A stretch of DNA of 64,000 bases. Origin: Hymenochaete sp. R1 (lineage: Eukaryota > Basidiomycota > Agaricomycetes > Hymenochaetales > Hymenochaetaceae). Each line of letters starts with the position of its first letter. The first letter of the stretch is position 1. The notes below the pieces were generated by a model. It was not told where the DNA came from. It was given only the letters and a program-made list of their open reading frames with translations, and made no database searches. A program made the translations under genes and the position numbers. Shown here one piece after another: positions 1 to 10,362 of the stretch. The DNA is taken from the NCBI GenBank assembly GCA_019400425.1, contig JAFREE010000010.1:248001-312000 (forward strand), written 5' to 3'.

Positions 1-1
1 G

Positions 2-1738
2 AATACTACGTTTGGGCGAGAGCTCAATCCATTGGCTTCCTTGACATCCTCCCCAATGAGCGCGCATGGGCACTTACATCAAGCATATGGTCGACAAATG
101 CCACCTTTATCCCCTTGGACTACTCATCCTGTTGAACCTCATAGACCTCGTCCGAGTCCATTCGACGCAGACTTCCCGAGGGCTGATAACACCTTCGTTG
201 AACCTCCTGCCCAGGCTCAATCTGGTTGGGACAGAACGGCCAATGACATCTGTTCTCAACCTCCTTCAGACCCATGGATCGTCGGCCAACGACAAGGACA
301 GGAGACAGAAGTACCGCAAAGTCTGACCACAGCTAATGTCAACCAACACAACGAGCAACATGCATCTCAGAACATGCCTCCTATCTCTGCAGCTACCGAA
401 ATAGAACGCAAGAAGCCGGAAGAAACCGCACCAGAACCACCATCGTCGAAGGAGACTGTACAGCCATCAGCGGAAACGCAAGCAGCACCTGCAAAAACAA
501 TGTCGTCCGCTCCAGCTACAAAGCGAAAATCTAGTACTACGACCAAAATCTCTCCTGAAATACAGTCTCCGTCTACCACTGCTCCGACATCGAAATCGTC
601 GGCGCCAGTGCAGAAGGTACCATGGTCCACAGATGAAGAGGTGAAACCCAAGCCAACCCAGGCCATGAACCTCAGGGAAATTCAAGAGATGGAGAAGAAG
701 CAGCAAGAATCACGGAAAGCAGCAGAGAAGGAGCGGGAGCGGACTACACGTGCTACGGCTGCTGCTACAGCAGCTGGTCCGTCACCGAGTGAAGACGTAC
801 AGGTTCATACGTCTTGGGGCCTTCCTACCTCTCAAGCTGGTACTCGCGCAAACGGCGCCGGAGCGACAAAGGAGAACCAGGCACCTGCAGCTACAGCACC
901 GGTCTGGTCCAATGCTGCAAAGGCCCCTACTAAGACAATGAAGGAGATCCAGGACGAGGAAGAGCGAAGGAAACAAGTACACAAAGAAACAATGGCATCT
1001 ATGGCGGCGAAGAAAGCAGCCGCAATGTCGGTACCCAAGGTTTGTTTTGTCCTCTGATTTTCTTTTCCTTTCAACTAATTGACTCATCAAAAAAGGTCGT
1101 AATTCCTTCTACTCCCTCCGGCGGGGTATGGTCTACAGTAGGCTCTGGAGGAAAAGTCACGGCACCGCCTGCACGTCCGCCTGCTATAACGCAAGCGTCC
1201 ACACCCACTGCTCCAACGCGACCGGCGGCTGTCGTTAACTCTGCCCGTACGACGAGCTCTTCGCAAGTAATCAAAGCGCCTTCAACCTCAAAAGTCGACG
1301 TTGAGCCTAGCCCTCCTTCTGCTGATTTCCTGAAATGGATGCGTGATTCACTGAATGGCCTTGATAAAGCATTCCCCTGTGAGTCATTCGCTCTTTGGTT
1401 TCATTGTCTAACGGAGCACTGAAGCGCATTGTCTCATTCTAGTCGAGGAAATCGCACAGATGCTTCTCACCTTCCCCTTGGATCCCGATCCACCCACCAT
1501 CGAGCTCATCGCCGAAACAGTCTACGGCGCAAGTACGATCATCGACGGACGCCGATTCGCTCGCGAATTCGTTGCCAACCGCAAGGATGACCAAGCCCGC
1601 CAACGCAGCGGTGGCAGCGGTAGCGGAGCCAACGGGAAGCCGTTGTCTTTGGCAGATGTAGTGAAGACACAACCGAAGACGCAGCAGAATGATTTGGCTG
1701 GGTATAAGGTGGTGAAGAAGAAGGGGAAGAAGACCTAA
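2..1738 (+). CDS. GYF-domain protein (Smy2/GIGYF type), 3' part only
   Basis: The frame is open from the left edge, so the start and the GYF domain itself lie outside the window. Three exons are visible: 2-1039, 1096-1378 and 1443-1738, with introns of 56 and 64 nt; reading phase is kept across both. The visible protein is rich in Pro/Ser/Thr/Ala, then has two charged helical stretches (MNLREIQEMEKKQ and MKEIQDEEERRKQ), and ends with a conserved block (FLKWMRDSL..., LLTFPLDPDPPTIELI, DGRRFAREF) and a basic tail VVKKKGKKT. This tail arrangement is what I know from fungal GYF proteins, which bind proline-rich ligands and act in mRNA control and ER-Golgi traffic. The family is an inference from the C-terminus alone. 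Confidence 0.7.
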
Positions 1739-2206
1739 GAGGGCTTCGTAGTAATATTATCTCTGCATTTTGTTTATTGAAGTCAGAAGTATCATACAGA
1801 TTGTCCAGGTGTTTCGATCTCCCCGCATTAATGATTGTTCTTGCATGCCTCATTGATCTTCGATAAACGAGAAGTGCTGTGATGCAAGGGCAAGAGCTAG
1901 CGAACTCAACTTTATACGGCTCTTCAGGCTCGATGGGTGCGAATCAAATAGGTGGCAAGGGTGTTGCTCTCGCGATGTGACAGCGCTGCGCTGCTCTCGT
2001 TCAAATCGTTGATGCTCATAGGAAAGACATGGATCGGTCCAATGGCAAAAGATACAGTCATGGCATCCATAATGTCCCCTTCATCTAAATATCCGTGTAT
2101 ACAATACATGCCCAAAGGTACAGTACACAAATGCTTCCAGTGCTAAACCATACAAAATTTCTATGAGTTTGACACAAATATGAAATCAAAACAACTTTTC
2201 CTTAAG
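1739..2206. other. Intergenic, between two convergent 3' ends
   Basis: Tail-to-tail spacer of 468 bp between the GYF-type gene and the GH16 gene. It should hold both 3' UTRs. I see no coding potential or repeat. Confidence 0.6.
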
Positions 2207-4165
2207 TCAAGAAGTCCGTGATGTCTGAAAAACCTTCATGTAAGAAATCTCCCAATACGCGTTATTGAAGGAAGCGCCACTCTTCTGGACGAACTCCTCG
2301 CATGTAGAGTACCCTGTCCGAGACGCGCAGCTCGAGCTCTGCCCCGTCGAATCTGTCGAGCTCCATACGCTCCCTGCCCATTGCCCGCTGCATAAAGCAA
2401 TAAATGGCCAGTCAGACACCTCAAAAGAAAAGATTGAGCGCGATCCCTTACCAAAGAGTGGTATTAATAATTATCGTGTGGTTCTTGAAGAAAGTAGAGA
2501 AGTCGCAATTGGTGGATGGCCAACGCGCCTGCGGTGTACCCCATGTGTCCGGCAAAGGTGCATTTGCTGGGATGTCATCGGGGATAGACCCTCGAGGGAA
2601 GAAATACACCGATATATCGTCGTCCGTCCACACCACTGCCGACAACTTGGATAAGCGTCTGCACCAAAGGTGTTGTAAAGAAAGAACTTACTGGCATAAA
2701 CGCCTCCTCCTATTGAGTTGAATCCGGCGCCGTATGTCGTGTTTGAGGTAGAAATCATACCACATCCTTGGTTACTGGTCTCGGCGGCCGCACAGTTCGT
2801 TGGGCCCACCAGGGTAGCGGCAACGCCGAGGGACTGAGCGGTCGTGTTGGACGCCAAGGTGCACCCGGATGCGGTATGCACAGTAGCCTGGTTGTTTGTA
2901 TTGTCACTGAAAGAGCATAAATGAGTTTTTTTCGGGTTCGGACAACTATACTTCTCACTTGACACCCTATTTTTCATTGAGTTGATTTAGGAAACTATCC
3001 AAGACGGGGATTTTGAATACGGACGTACCTCCATGATGTCTATCTCTCCGAAAGTTCTGATTGTTGAAATGAGAATTGAGAAACAACATCTTATAGAGCG
3101 AGAGAGACTTACGGCCAGTCTGGGCCTGTAGTAGATGAAGACTTAAAACAGCTTCAACCAATATATAATCGAGGCCGCTCACCATTCGACCAGAATGCAC
3201 TATTCATCTGGGTGTCAACGAGTACGTTACAAGTAAAGTTCGGTAACTCACGGCCAAGTAGCACATCCCTGCGGCATATGGACGGCGTCGAGCATAAATA
3301 TGCCACCTTTTCACGGAAGTCAGCTACACAAAGCAATGTCGTCGCAAATGCAGTTGATCGGATACTCACCCGTGAACGAGTTCTCTGTCGTTATTCTGAC
3401 ACTCTTACGGTTCCCGCTGATTGTCGAAGTCGTGTCAACACGTAAGACTGCATTCCCACTATCATTGATCTCGATGAGATCGGCGGATTGCTGGTGGTCG
3501 AGTTATCGAAATGCTCCAGCAAAGAGTAGTGAAAGGACGTACTGCATTTGATTGAGACTGGTAATCAACGGTCCCTATCGAGATATGATCAATTCATAAG
3601 ATATATGGAAGAAAAGCTAGCTCATTACCACCCGTTGGATCTGAAGCAGCATAAGCAAAAACAGTGAAACCAATCGCAATGAAGAGCTTGAAAAGGCTCA
3701 CCCGTAGTATCCCAAAACCCAAAACCGTCAAAGAAGTTCTGTCCGGACTGTACTTTCTTAGAGGCTTACGCACAGCCGCATGAGCGAGACACTCACATGT
3801 TCCTCGACCAGCTTAAAGGCCGATGTGGCCGTCGAAGCCGGCGTACTTCCCGTCCTCGTTGCCGTCCCGAACGTCCCAGTCGCGGGCGATGTTCCGGAAG
3901 CATTTCCCAACGGAGCCTGCAGCTCGTCAGGCCTCACGCAATACACTCGGTGCGAGTCGCCTATAACGTCGTTCTGCTCAACATTGAGGCCCTGGAATAC
4001 AACACGCAGATCTCTTGCAAGCCTTGCACTCTTTTGCTTCGCGTACGTGTGGAAGCGCTCGGTCGCGGTTGCCAACGAACGGTGAGATGCAAACGACGCC
4101 AACGCGCCGGCGGGAACGTCTAGCGAGGACAAAAGGAGTAAGAGACTGGTCGCGGAGAGTCGCAT
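2207..4165 (-). CDS. Secreted GH16 endo-beta-glucanase, 13 exons
   Basis: Glycoside hydrolase family 16, acting on beta-1,3(4)-glucans outside the cell. I could join 13 exons with phase kept throughout: 4165-3797, 3747-3702, 3640-3629, 3574-3543, 3490-3370, 3306-3252, 3199-3183, 3125-3113, 3056-3029, 2966-2959, 2906-2692, 2635-2452 and 2387-2207, giving 1281 nt and 426 residues. The start gives a signal peptide (MRLSATSLLLLLSS...), then a Ser/Thr/Gly-rich linker of about 30 residues before the catalytic domain, which opens with NFFDGFGFWD. The active-site motif EIDIME (two catalytic Glu and the Asp between them) is in the 28-nt exon at 3056-3029. Later conserved blocks are GAGFNSIGGGVYA, YFFPRGSIP and AYWEISYMKVFQ. 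Five exons are under 30 nt (8, 12, 13, 17 and 28 nt). Confidence 0.93.
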
Positions 4166-4829
4166 CTTTCTTGCCGCCCCCTGAGTTAGAATTAGAGCGA
4201 GGGTCGAGCGAGGGTTGCGCCTTCTAGTCAGTGCGGGTAAGATGACGTCTAGATCTGCTGCTAGGTGAAGTTTGAATTCTATCGAAGAAAGGTGAAAGAG
4301 ATGAAGGAGAATCGTCAAGGCGCAGCCTCGCGATGGGAAAGGTGGTTGAAATATTTATTAGAGGCGTAAAGGGTGTGAAAGACGAGAAAGAATGGCCGGA
4401 GAATTCGACTGCGCACATGCATTTTTATGGGCCTTTGGGAAAATGAGGTAGCATTACACAAGCATGGCCTCAGCCTCGTGTCCTTCCCGTTTTGGAGTTC
4501 AAGTTCAAGCACACCAACCATCCGAGTCCAACGAAGAGGAGACATGGCATGTGGCATTCATGAGGCATGTATGTACAGCAATAATCAACGACTGATCTCT
4601 GCGGCGCCAAGCGATTGCGACGCAGAACCATTGAGATCAATCCGAACAGAGCAATCGTCCATAAATTAAGGAGGGGCAACAATATCGAAGGCAAAAGAAG
4701 AATGTACCGACAAAAGAAAACGAAACGAAAGGAACGGCTCAAAATAGATGAGTATAAGACACATAGAAAAAAATAGGTTTCGCTGGGGAACTAAAACGAA
4801 TGAATCAGAGTAAAGAGTGTAGAAAGTTG
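4166..4829. other. Intergenic: GH16 promoter and VAC8 3' end
   Basis: 664 bp between the GH16 start and the VAC8 stop, both on the minus strand. AT-rich patches (around 4348-4360) could serve as a core promoter for GH16. No gene or repeat seen. Confidence 0.5.
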
Positions 4830-7273
4830 TCACCGGCCATCATGCCCAGATAAAACCTGGCGTACACTTCTGCGGAGTTCATCCTCAGATCCCATCACTG
4901 AATCATGCCTCGCAACGGAATGAGTCGAAGGCGTCTGCGATAAATGTGGCATTGCTTCTGCCTCCGTGGCCTCGATGATCTTCCTGGCAAGCACCTGGAT
5001 TTCACTCGACCCATCGCCAGTCTCCGTCTCCTGGTAAGACTGAGAATGGCGCGATCTCGAATCCATCGACGATGAAGGAGAGGCAGACCGGGACTCAGCA
5101 AGGTCACGGATGTGAGGAAGCAACTTATCCGAGTTCCGGATGTTTGATATTAATTGCGGATCTTGCATTGTCTCGTAAAAACCCCGAAATCAACACATGA
5201 AAGACGCAACTCACCTTCCGACTCAAGTAGCTGCATGATAGTCCATACTGCAATGTGTTGGAATGTCGCATCTGGGCTGGTAAGGAAGCGGTACAAGTAA
5301 CCGTGCATGCCATCAGCAGGCTTATCCCAAACCTCGTTAAATGCAGAGTAGTCATCTTTATCAGTGCGCCCGTCTGTAACGCGTTCAATAAAAAAAACTT
5401 TCTCAGGGACGTCGAAGAACAGCACACCTTTTGAGGACAAGTTGCCTAAGGCGGCAGCGCTATTGCCCTGGACTTCGATACTGGTTGACTTTGTCAAGGG
5501 GATCAACACTTTACAGATTCCCATATCCAAGAGCTGTGTCTTGAGATCATCTATGGACGATGATGAAGAGAGATATCAAGGCCAGTCAAAAGATTTTACG
5601 CACCACTGAGAGCAAGGACAGCGACGCACGCCGTCATTTCACTTTGGACATTCAACGGCGCTTCTAAAACGAGTTCCTTGATCTGTTGGACAGCACCAGC
5701 TTTGACAATTTGACCCTTGTTCTTTTCTGAACTTGCGGCGAGATTACGTAAAGTCGAAATAGCATGGCACTGCACTTCCTCGTTGTCCTTGAAGCCAAGG
5801 AGATGTATCAGAGGATTCAAAAAGCCAGCCTCGATGATAGGCGACTCATTCAGTGGGTGGATGGACACGTTCCTCACGCACGCAGCAGATGAAAGAATGA
5901 GAGGTAGATAGGCCGATTGTAGCAGGCGAAGTAATGGTGGAAGTCCTTCAGCCTTGACGATTTCCAATTGATATTTCTCTGCAACTAAACTCAGCACTAG
6001 TTCATCATCGATAAAGCTGCATGAGCTCACCATCGCTGGCAAGGTTTCGAAGAGCCAGAGCAGCCTGACATTGAACTTTCAAGCTAGTGCTATCCAAAAG
6101 AGAAACGAGGCTTGAAACGAGCTTCGGTTCGCTTTGCGCCAACTTCTTTCTGTTGTTGCCTGACAACCGTATTTGAATACGACACTCAACCCGATGGAAC
6201 ACTAAACATACCATCAACTGCAATGTTACTCAAGGCAGTGGTACAGTAGTACTGAACATCCGTGTCCGGAGAGTTCAGTAAACCAACCAAAACAGGGATT
6301 GCTCCGGCATTGACGAGCTGTTGGCGATTCTCATCTAGAGAAGTTTGTGAACTTTTGTTATTACCTGAAGCCCAGCTTTCTTACCTGAGTGTGTCATATT
6401 GAGTAGAGCGCCCGTAGCATTACGCTGCACTCGCATGTCCTTCGATTTTGCAAGACGGGTTAAAGGTACCAAGGCGCCAGATTTGGCGATCTTCGTCTTG
6501 TTGTCATCTGCGCTCATGAATGAATTCAGACGTATTATGGCACTCCTAAATGAACTGACCGTGTGTTGCAAGATTAGTGACACACCCAACAGCGTTGCAC
6601 TGAACCTCCACATTGGGACTCAACATCTGCCGAATCAGGGGTTCCAAACCACCCAGCTTGACAATAAGCAACTTGTTGTCGGCTACACGCACAGGCATAG
6701 TTTTTCAGAATTACAAACATAAAATCCAAGAAGAGATTCTCACTGTTAACAGCAAGATTGCCAAGCGCTGCACTTGCCGCACGCTGGACCTCGGTGTCGT
6801 GACTGCTCAGAAGGAAGAGTATCGGGTCGAGCGTGTCCCGACCGACAGGGCGCACCTCCTTCTCGGTGATTTCGGCAAACGCTAAAGCTGCACTACGCTG
6901 CAGATCAACATTATCTGAGAACGAGAGAGTAGTGAGAGCTTGGAGGGGAGAGCCGGTGAAGAAATTGGTAGTCGTCCTGTCTGTGATCGGAAACATTTAA
7001 ACGAGAGCAAAGAAAAGAAGGGATCCAAAGTTGTCAGTAGTAGAAGTAGTAGATACTTGATACCTGTAACAATATTGTAGCTTACTTTCGAGGTACTGGA
7101 GTAAGTCTGCAACTGCTTCCCGCTCATTCTCGAGTAGTAACGGTTCGTACGCATGCGACCTGCGCGAGCGGACTGATGAACAAGCGTCAATTTTATCAGC
7201 CTCGAGTTCAGCATTCTATAAACGTATACGACATACAGCAGGAGTCACAGCAGCTGCTGACAGCGTTACCCAT
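4830..7273 (-). CDS. VAC8: Vac8, vacuolar armadillo-repeat protein
   Basis: Armadillo-repeat scaffold of the vacuole membrane, known in yeast for vacuole inheritance, fusion, nucleus-vacuole junctions and selective autophagy. The first exon (7273-7237) encodes [12 protein letters not shown]: Gly2 fits N-myristoylation and the Cys pairs fit palmitoylation. After a 64-nt intron the sequence reads [20 protein letters not shown], then successive Arm repeats in exons at about 6996, 6613, 6223, 6042 and 5530, with blocks very close to the yeast protein ([49 protein letters not shown]). The C-terminal tail (5168-4830) is Ser-rich and not conserved. Start chosen because only this ATG gives the lipidation motif and a phase-correct splice. 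Confidence 0.95.
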
Positions 7274-7550
7274 GATACAGGTGTTAATAAAGAAGGGAAG
7301 GATGGAGAGTTGAAGAGAGGCGGAGGAACTTGAAGAGAGTCTCGCCAGTTGGCTTCACCGCTCAGCCTTCTTCTGTGTGGCGAGAGCGCTTGCCCATATC
7401 GGGAAGCATTTCTTACGTAACAATCAGATTTGAGTGTTCCTACGTCGTCGTCGTAGACTAGTTGCTGCAAGATATCAAACATTACGGAAAACAATATATA
7501 CAAGTTACCAAATATATAGATGGAATAACAGGCAAATGAGATTGCTAAGA

Positions 7551-9329
7551 TCAATCTTCAGACATTTTCTTCTTCTTTTCTTTTCTTTCCCCTCCACCTG
7601 TAGCTTTAGCGGCTTCTTTCGCGGCTTTCATCTCTGCCTTCTTCCGTCTCCTTTCTGCTTTCTCCTCAGCAGTTTCTTTTCGATCCTCATCTGCGTCTGT
7701 GGCACTCACCGCCATCGACACGTCGCCTTCGCCATCAAGCCCTTCAGACTTCCGCCTTTTCTTCTTCTCCTTCTTTTTCTCCTTCACTTCGCCTTCGGGA
7801 CTGGAATCTCGTTCCGTCGATTTCACATGTAACGTCATTGGAACGGCGGATGCATCCGGCGCAGGTGCGAGACTAGATGTTCCAGCGGCGGGGTCCTGAT
7901 GGAGAAAGACTTAGTCACAGAGCCAGTTTATAAATGGACGAAAGTATCTTACATCTCGATTATAGTCGACATAATCCCGACTCCATTCAGCCGGCGTCAC
8001 TCCATCGAGCTTCTCTCCATGTTTGCCAAGTTTTCCATCCTTCACCATCTTCTTTTTCTGTAATGCCATAGGACCCAGACCCCATCGTCGAGGGTAGGTA
8101 TCACGTTCCATGATGCAACGTTTGACTTTGGCTACAACACCATGGTCGCACGTGGCCAGTTCAACAGTTGTCATCTGCGCAATTCCAAGAGCAATAGCTT
8201 CGCCCTTTGTGGTCATGAGAACAACTTCTTCATGCAAGGCAATGTCATTCTCATAACGAAGAAGGCCAGGGATCATGAGTTTTGCACCGTAGCAAACTGC
8301 ATTGACAGCACTGTCTTTGACGACAATGCGTTTGTACCCAACAAGTAACGATTCCAAAGGACGAATTACCCTTCGAAGGTAGGATTCTGAAGGAGGTATA
8401 AGTGACGAGCAAACTGTGATGAAACCAGGAAAGTTATATACCATCTCTTGTGTTGTCGTAGAGCCATTGTGCGTCCAAGACGTCGTGCATAGTGACTATG
8501 TCATCGTTTTCACTCATAGCCCCACTGCGTACTCTCCGAAGCTCCTGCATATGTCCGCCAACGCCCAATAATAGGCCAAGATGCACACACAGGGTCCGAA
8601 TGTACGTCCCAGCTTCACAACTCACCCAGAAGACGGCAAGATTTCTCTTCTCATCAAACTCGAGTAATTTAGAGTCATAAATGGTTCGTATCCGCAGCTG
8701 ACGCTTGACGGCAGAGATCAATGGCGGGCGCTGGAATAAAGCGCCAGTGAGAGTCTGAAGTGCTCGAGGAAGAGCTGCTGGGTTTTCAAGGTTTGCATGT
8801 AGCCTCAATACGCAAACGTACTCCTTCCCTATTTACGACGTCAGAGTTAGGAATCGGCTTGAGTCAATTTCGATTTATACGCACCAGCTCCTTGTTGTGA
8901 CTTCACGAGTCTCGTTGCTCTATCAATGCACACAATAAGACACCCAGTAACTTTCGGATCCAAAGTCCCGCTATGCCCTGTCTTTTCTACTCGGAGGATC
9001 CTTCGCAACCATGCTACGACTTCATGTGATGATGGATTCGATGGCTTATCGAGGTTGATAACACCAGATCTATGAAAGGAGTAAATATTAATATTTTAAT
9101 GCAAAGATAAAGCAGCCGCTCCTTACTTGATGTAAGTTTTGATATCTCTCTTAAGAGGACTGCACCCCGCTGGGATGGGAGTGAAGTGGCTCGATCGAAC
9201 AAGGAGCTTGTCATAATTTTTCAGTAGTAAAGGCCATTGTGAGGTGTCTAATTGCGGAGCTGTTGACTCGGATTTGATAGAAAAGTCTCCTTCGATCTGA
9301 GCTGAAGCGACGGCGGCTTGCTTTGACAT
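7551..9329 (-). CDS. CBF5: Cbf5/dyskerin, H/ACA pseudouridine synthase
   Basis: Catalytic subunit of H/ACA snoRNPs, which convert uridine to pseudouridine in rRNA and snRNA in the nucleolus. The N-terminal exon (9329-9123) carries [16 protein letters not shown] and [11 protein letters not shown]. The next exons encode the TruB-type catalytic domain ([10 protein letters not shown] near 8970, then the exon at 8808-8434), followed by a PUA domain in the exon at about 8444-7911 ([29 protein letters not shown]). The protein ends with a long Lys/Glu-rich tail (7838-7551), the usual KKE-type nucleolar tail. Start MSKQAAVAS is the only in-frame ATG before the conserved region. It is divergent from RPL22, 290 bp away. 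Confidence 0.95.
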
Positions 9330-9619
9330 TGTACGAGACGCTCACGGGGTACTGAGTGAACCAACGCAATGCATTCAGTATTTTTTTTTCAGAAGCTCCG
9401 AAGTTGCCTCGATGCACAAATGGATCCACGCTGTGATCGACGAGATATTGTGCTCATAATCACATGATTGAACGTGAGTACTAGCTGCCAGATATAGCCA
9501 TTACAACTATACCATTTCAATGGTAACTCACTTTCGATATTTCCTATTGGCACTAAATGACAAGCATTCTCAAGCCAACCCAGCAACCTTCGTCTCGCTT
9601 CGCCTCCAACTCCTTCAAG

Positions 9620-10181
9620 ATGGTCAGTCATCGAAACAGCTGTGCTGAGTGACCTTCTCAGTAGGCTAACTTTTGTCTCCATCTCTTCGACTATGTAGCC
9701 CAAAGCCGCGACCGGAAAGGCCTCCACCATCAAGCAGAAGTTCTACGTTGACTTCTCGCGGCCTGCCGACGATTCGGTTTTCGATGGCGAACAATACCTG
9801 AAGTTCATGCGTGACAATTTCAAGGTCGATGGGAAAAAAGGCAACCTTGGTGATCGCGTGGAGATCAATCTTGAAGGTGTGTGCGTTCGGTACAGTCCTA
9901 AGCTATGACAACGACCTCAGCATTATATACTTTCATAGGGAATAAACTCGTCGTCATCCCTAAAACCGCGCACGTATCTAAGAGGGACTTGAAATACCTC
10001 ACGAAGAAGTACTTACGAAAAATCCAACTGCGGGATTGGATCCGGTATGAACCCTCATCACTCAAAACAATTGCCTTGTTCACGCAAAGATTAAAACAGC
10101 GTCATTGCGTCGAAAAAGGATAGCTATGAGCTTCGCTTTTTCAACATCTCGAAGGATGAGGATGATGAAGATGAGGATTAA
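9620..10181 (+). CDS. RPL22: 60S ribosomal protein L22 (eL22)
   Basis: Component of the large ribosomal subunit. Exons 9620-9622, 9699-9876, 9939-10044 and 10100-10181 join to 369 nt (122 residues), the normal eL22 length. The first exon is only the ATG codon; exon 2 continues PKAATGKASTIKQKFYVDF. Conserved blocks are GNLGDRVEINLEG, LVVIPKTAHVSKRDLKYLTKKYL and SYELRFFNIS, and the protein ends in an acidic tail (DEDDEDED). Every splice junction keeps phase and restores the conserved protein. Confidence 0.95.
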
Positions 10182-10362
10182 ACCTTATGTCATGCTGGTG
10201 AAACTGTTGTGTGTACACATTTATCAATCTTGTCATCGATCCTTAATCTATGCCATGTTGCACTTAAGAATAGGACGCCCTTCGGACCCCAGTCCCTGGA
10301 GATTGATGTAATATTATTATTTCCTTTTGTGATACATCGCTTGAACATTTCAATACTCGCTC
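10182..10362. other. Short tail-to-tail spacer
   Basis: 181 bp between the convergent stop codons of RPL22 and the DHX29-like helicase. The two 3' UTRs probably overlap. Confidence 0.5.
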
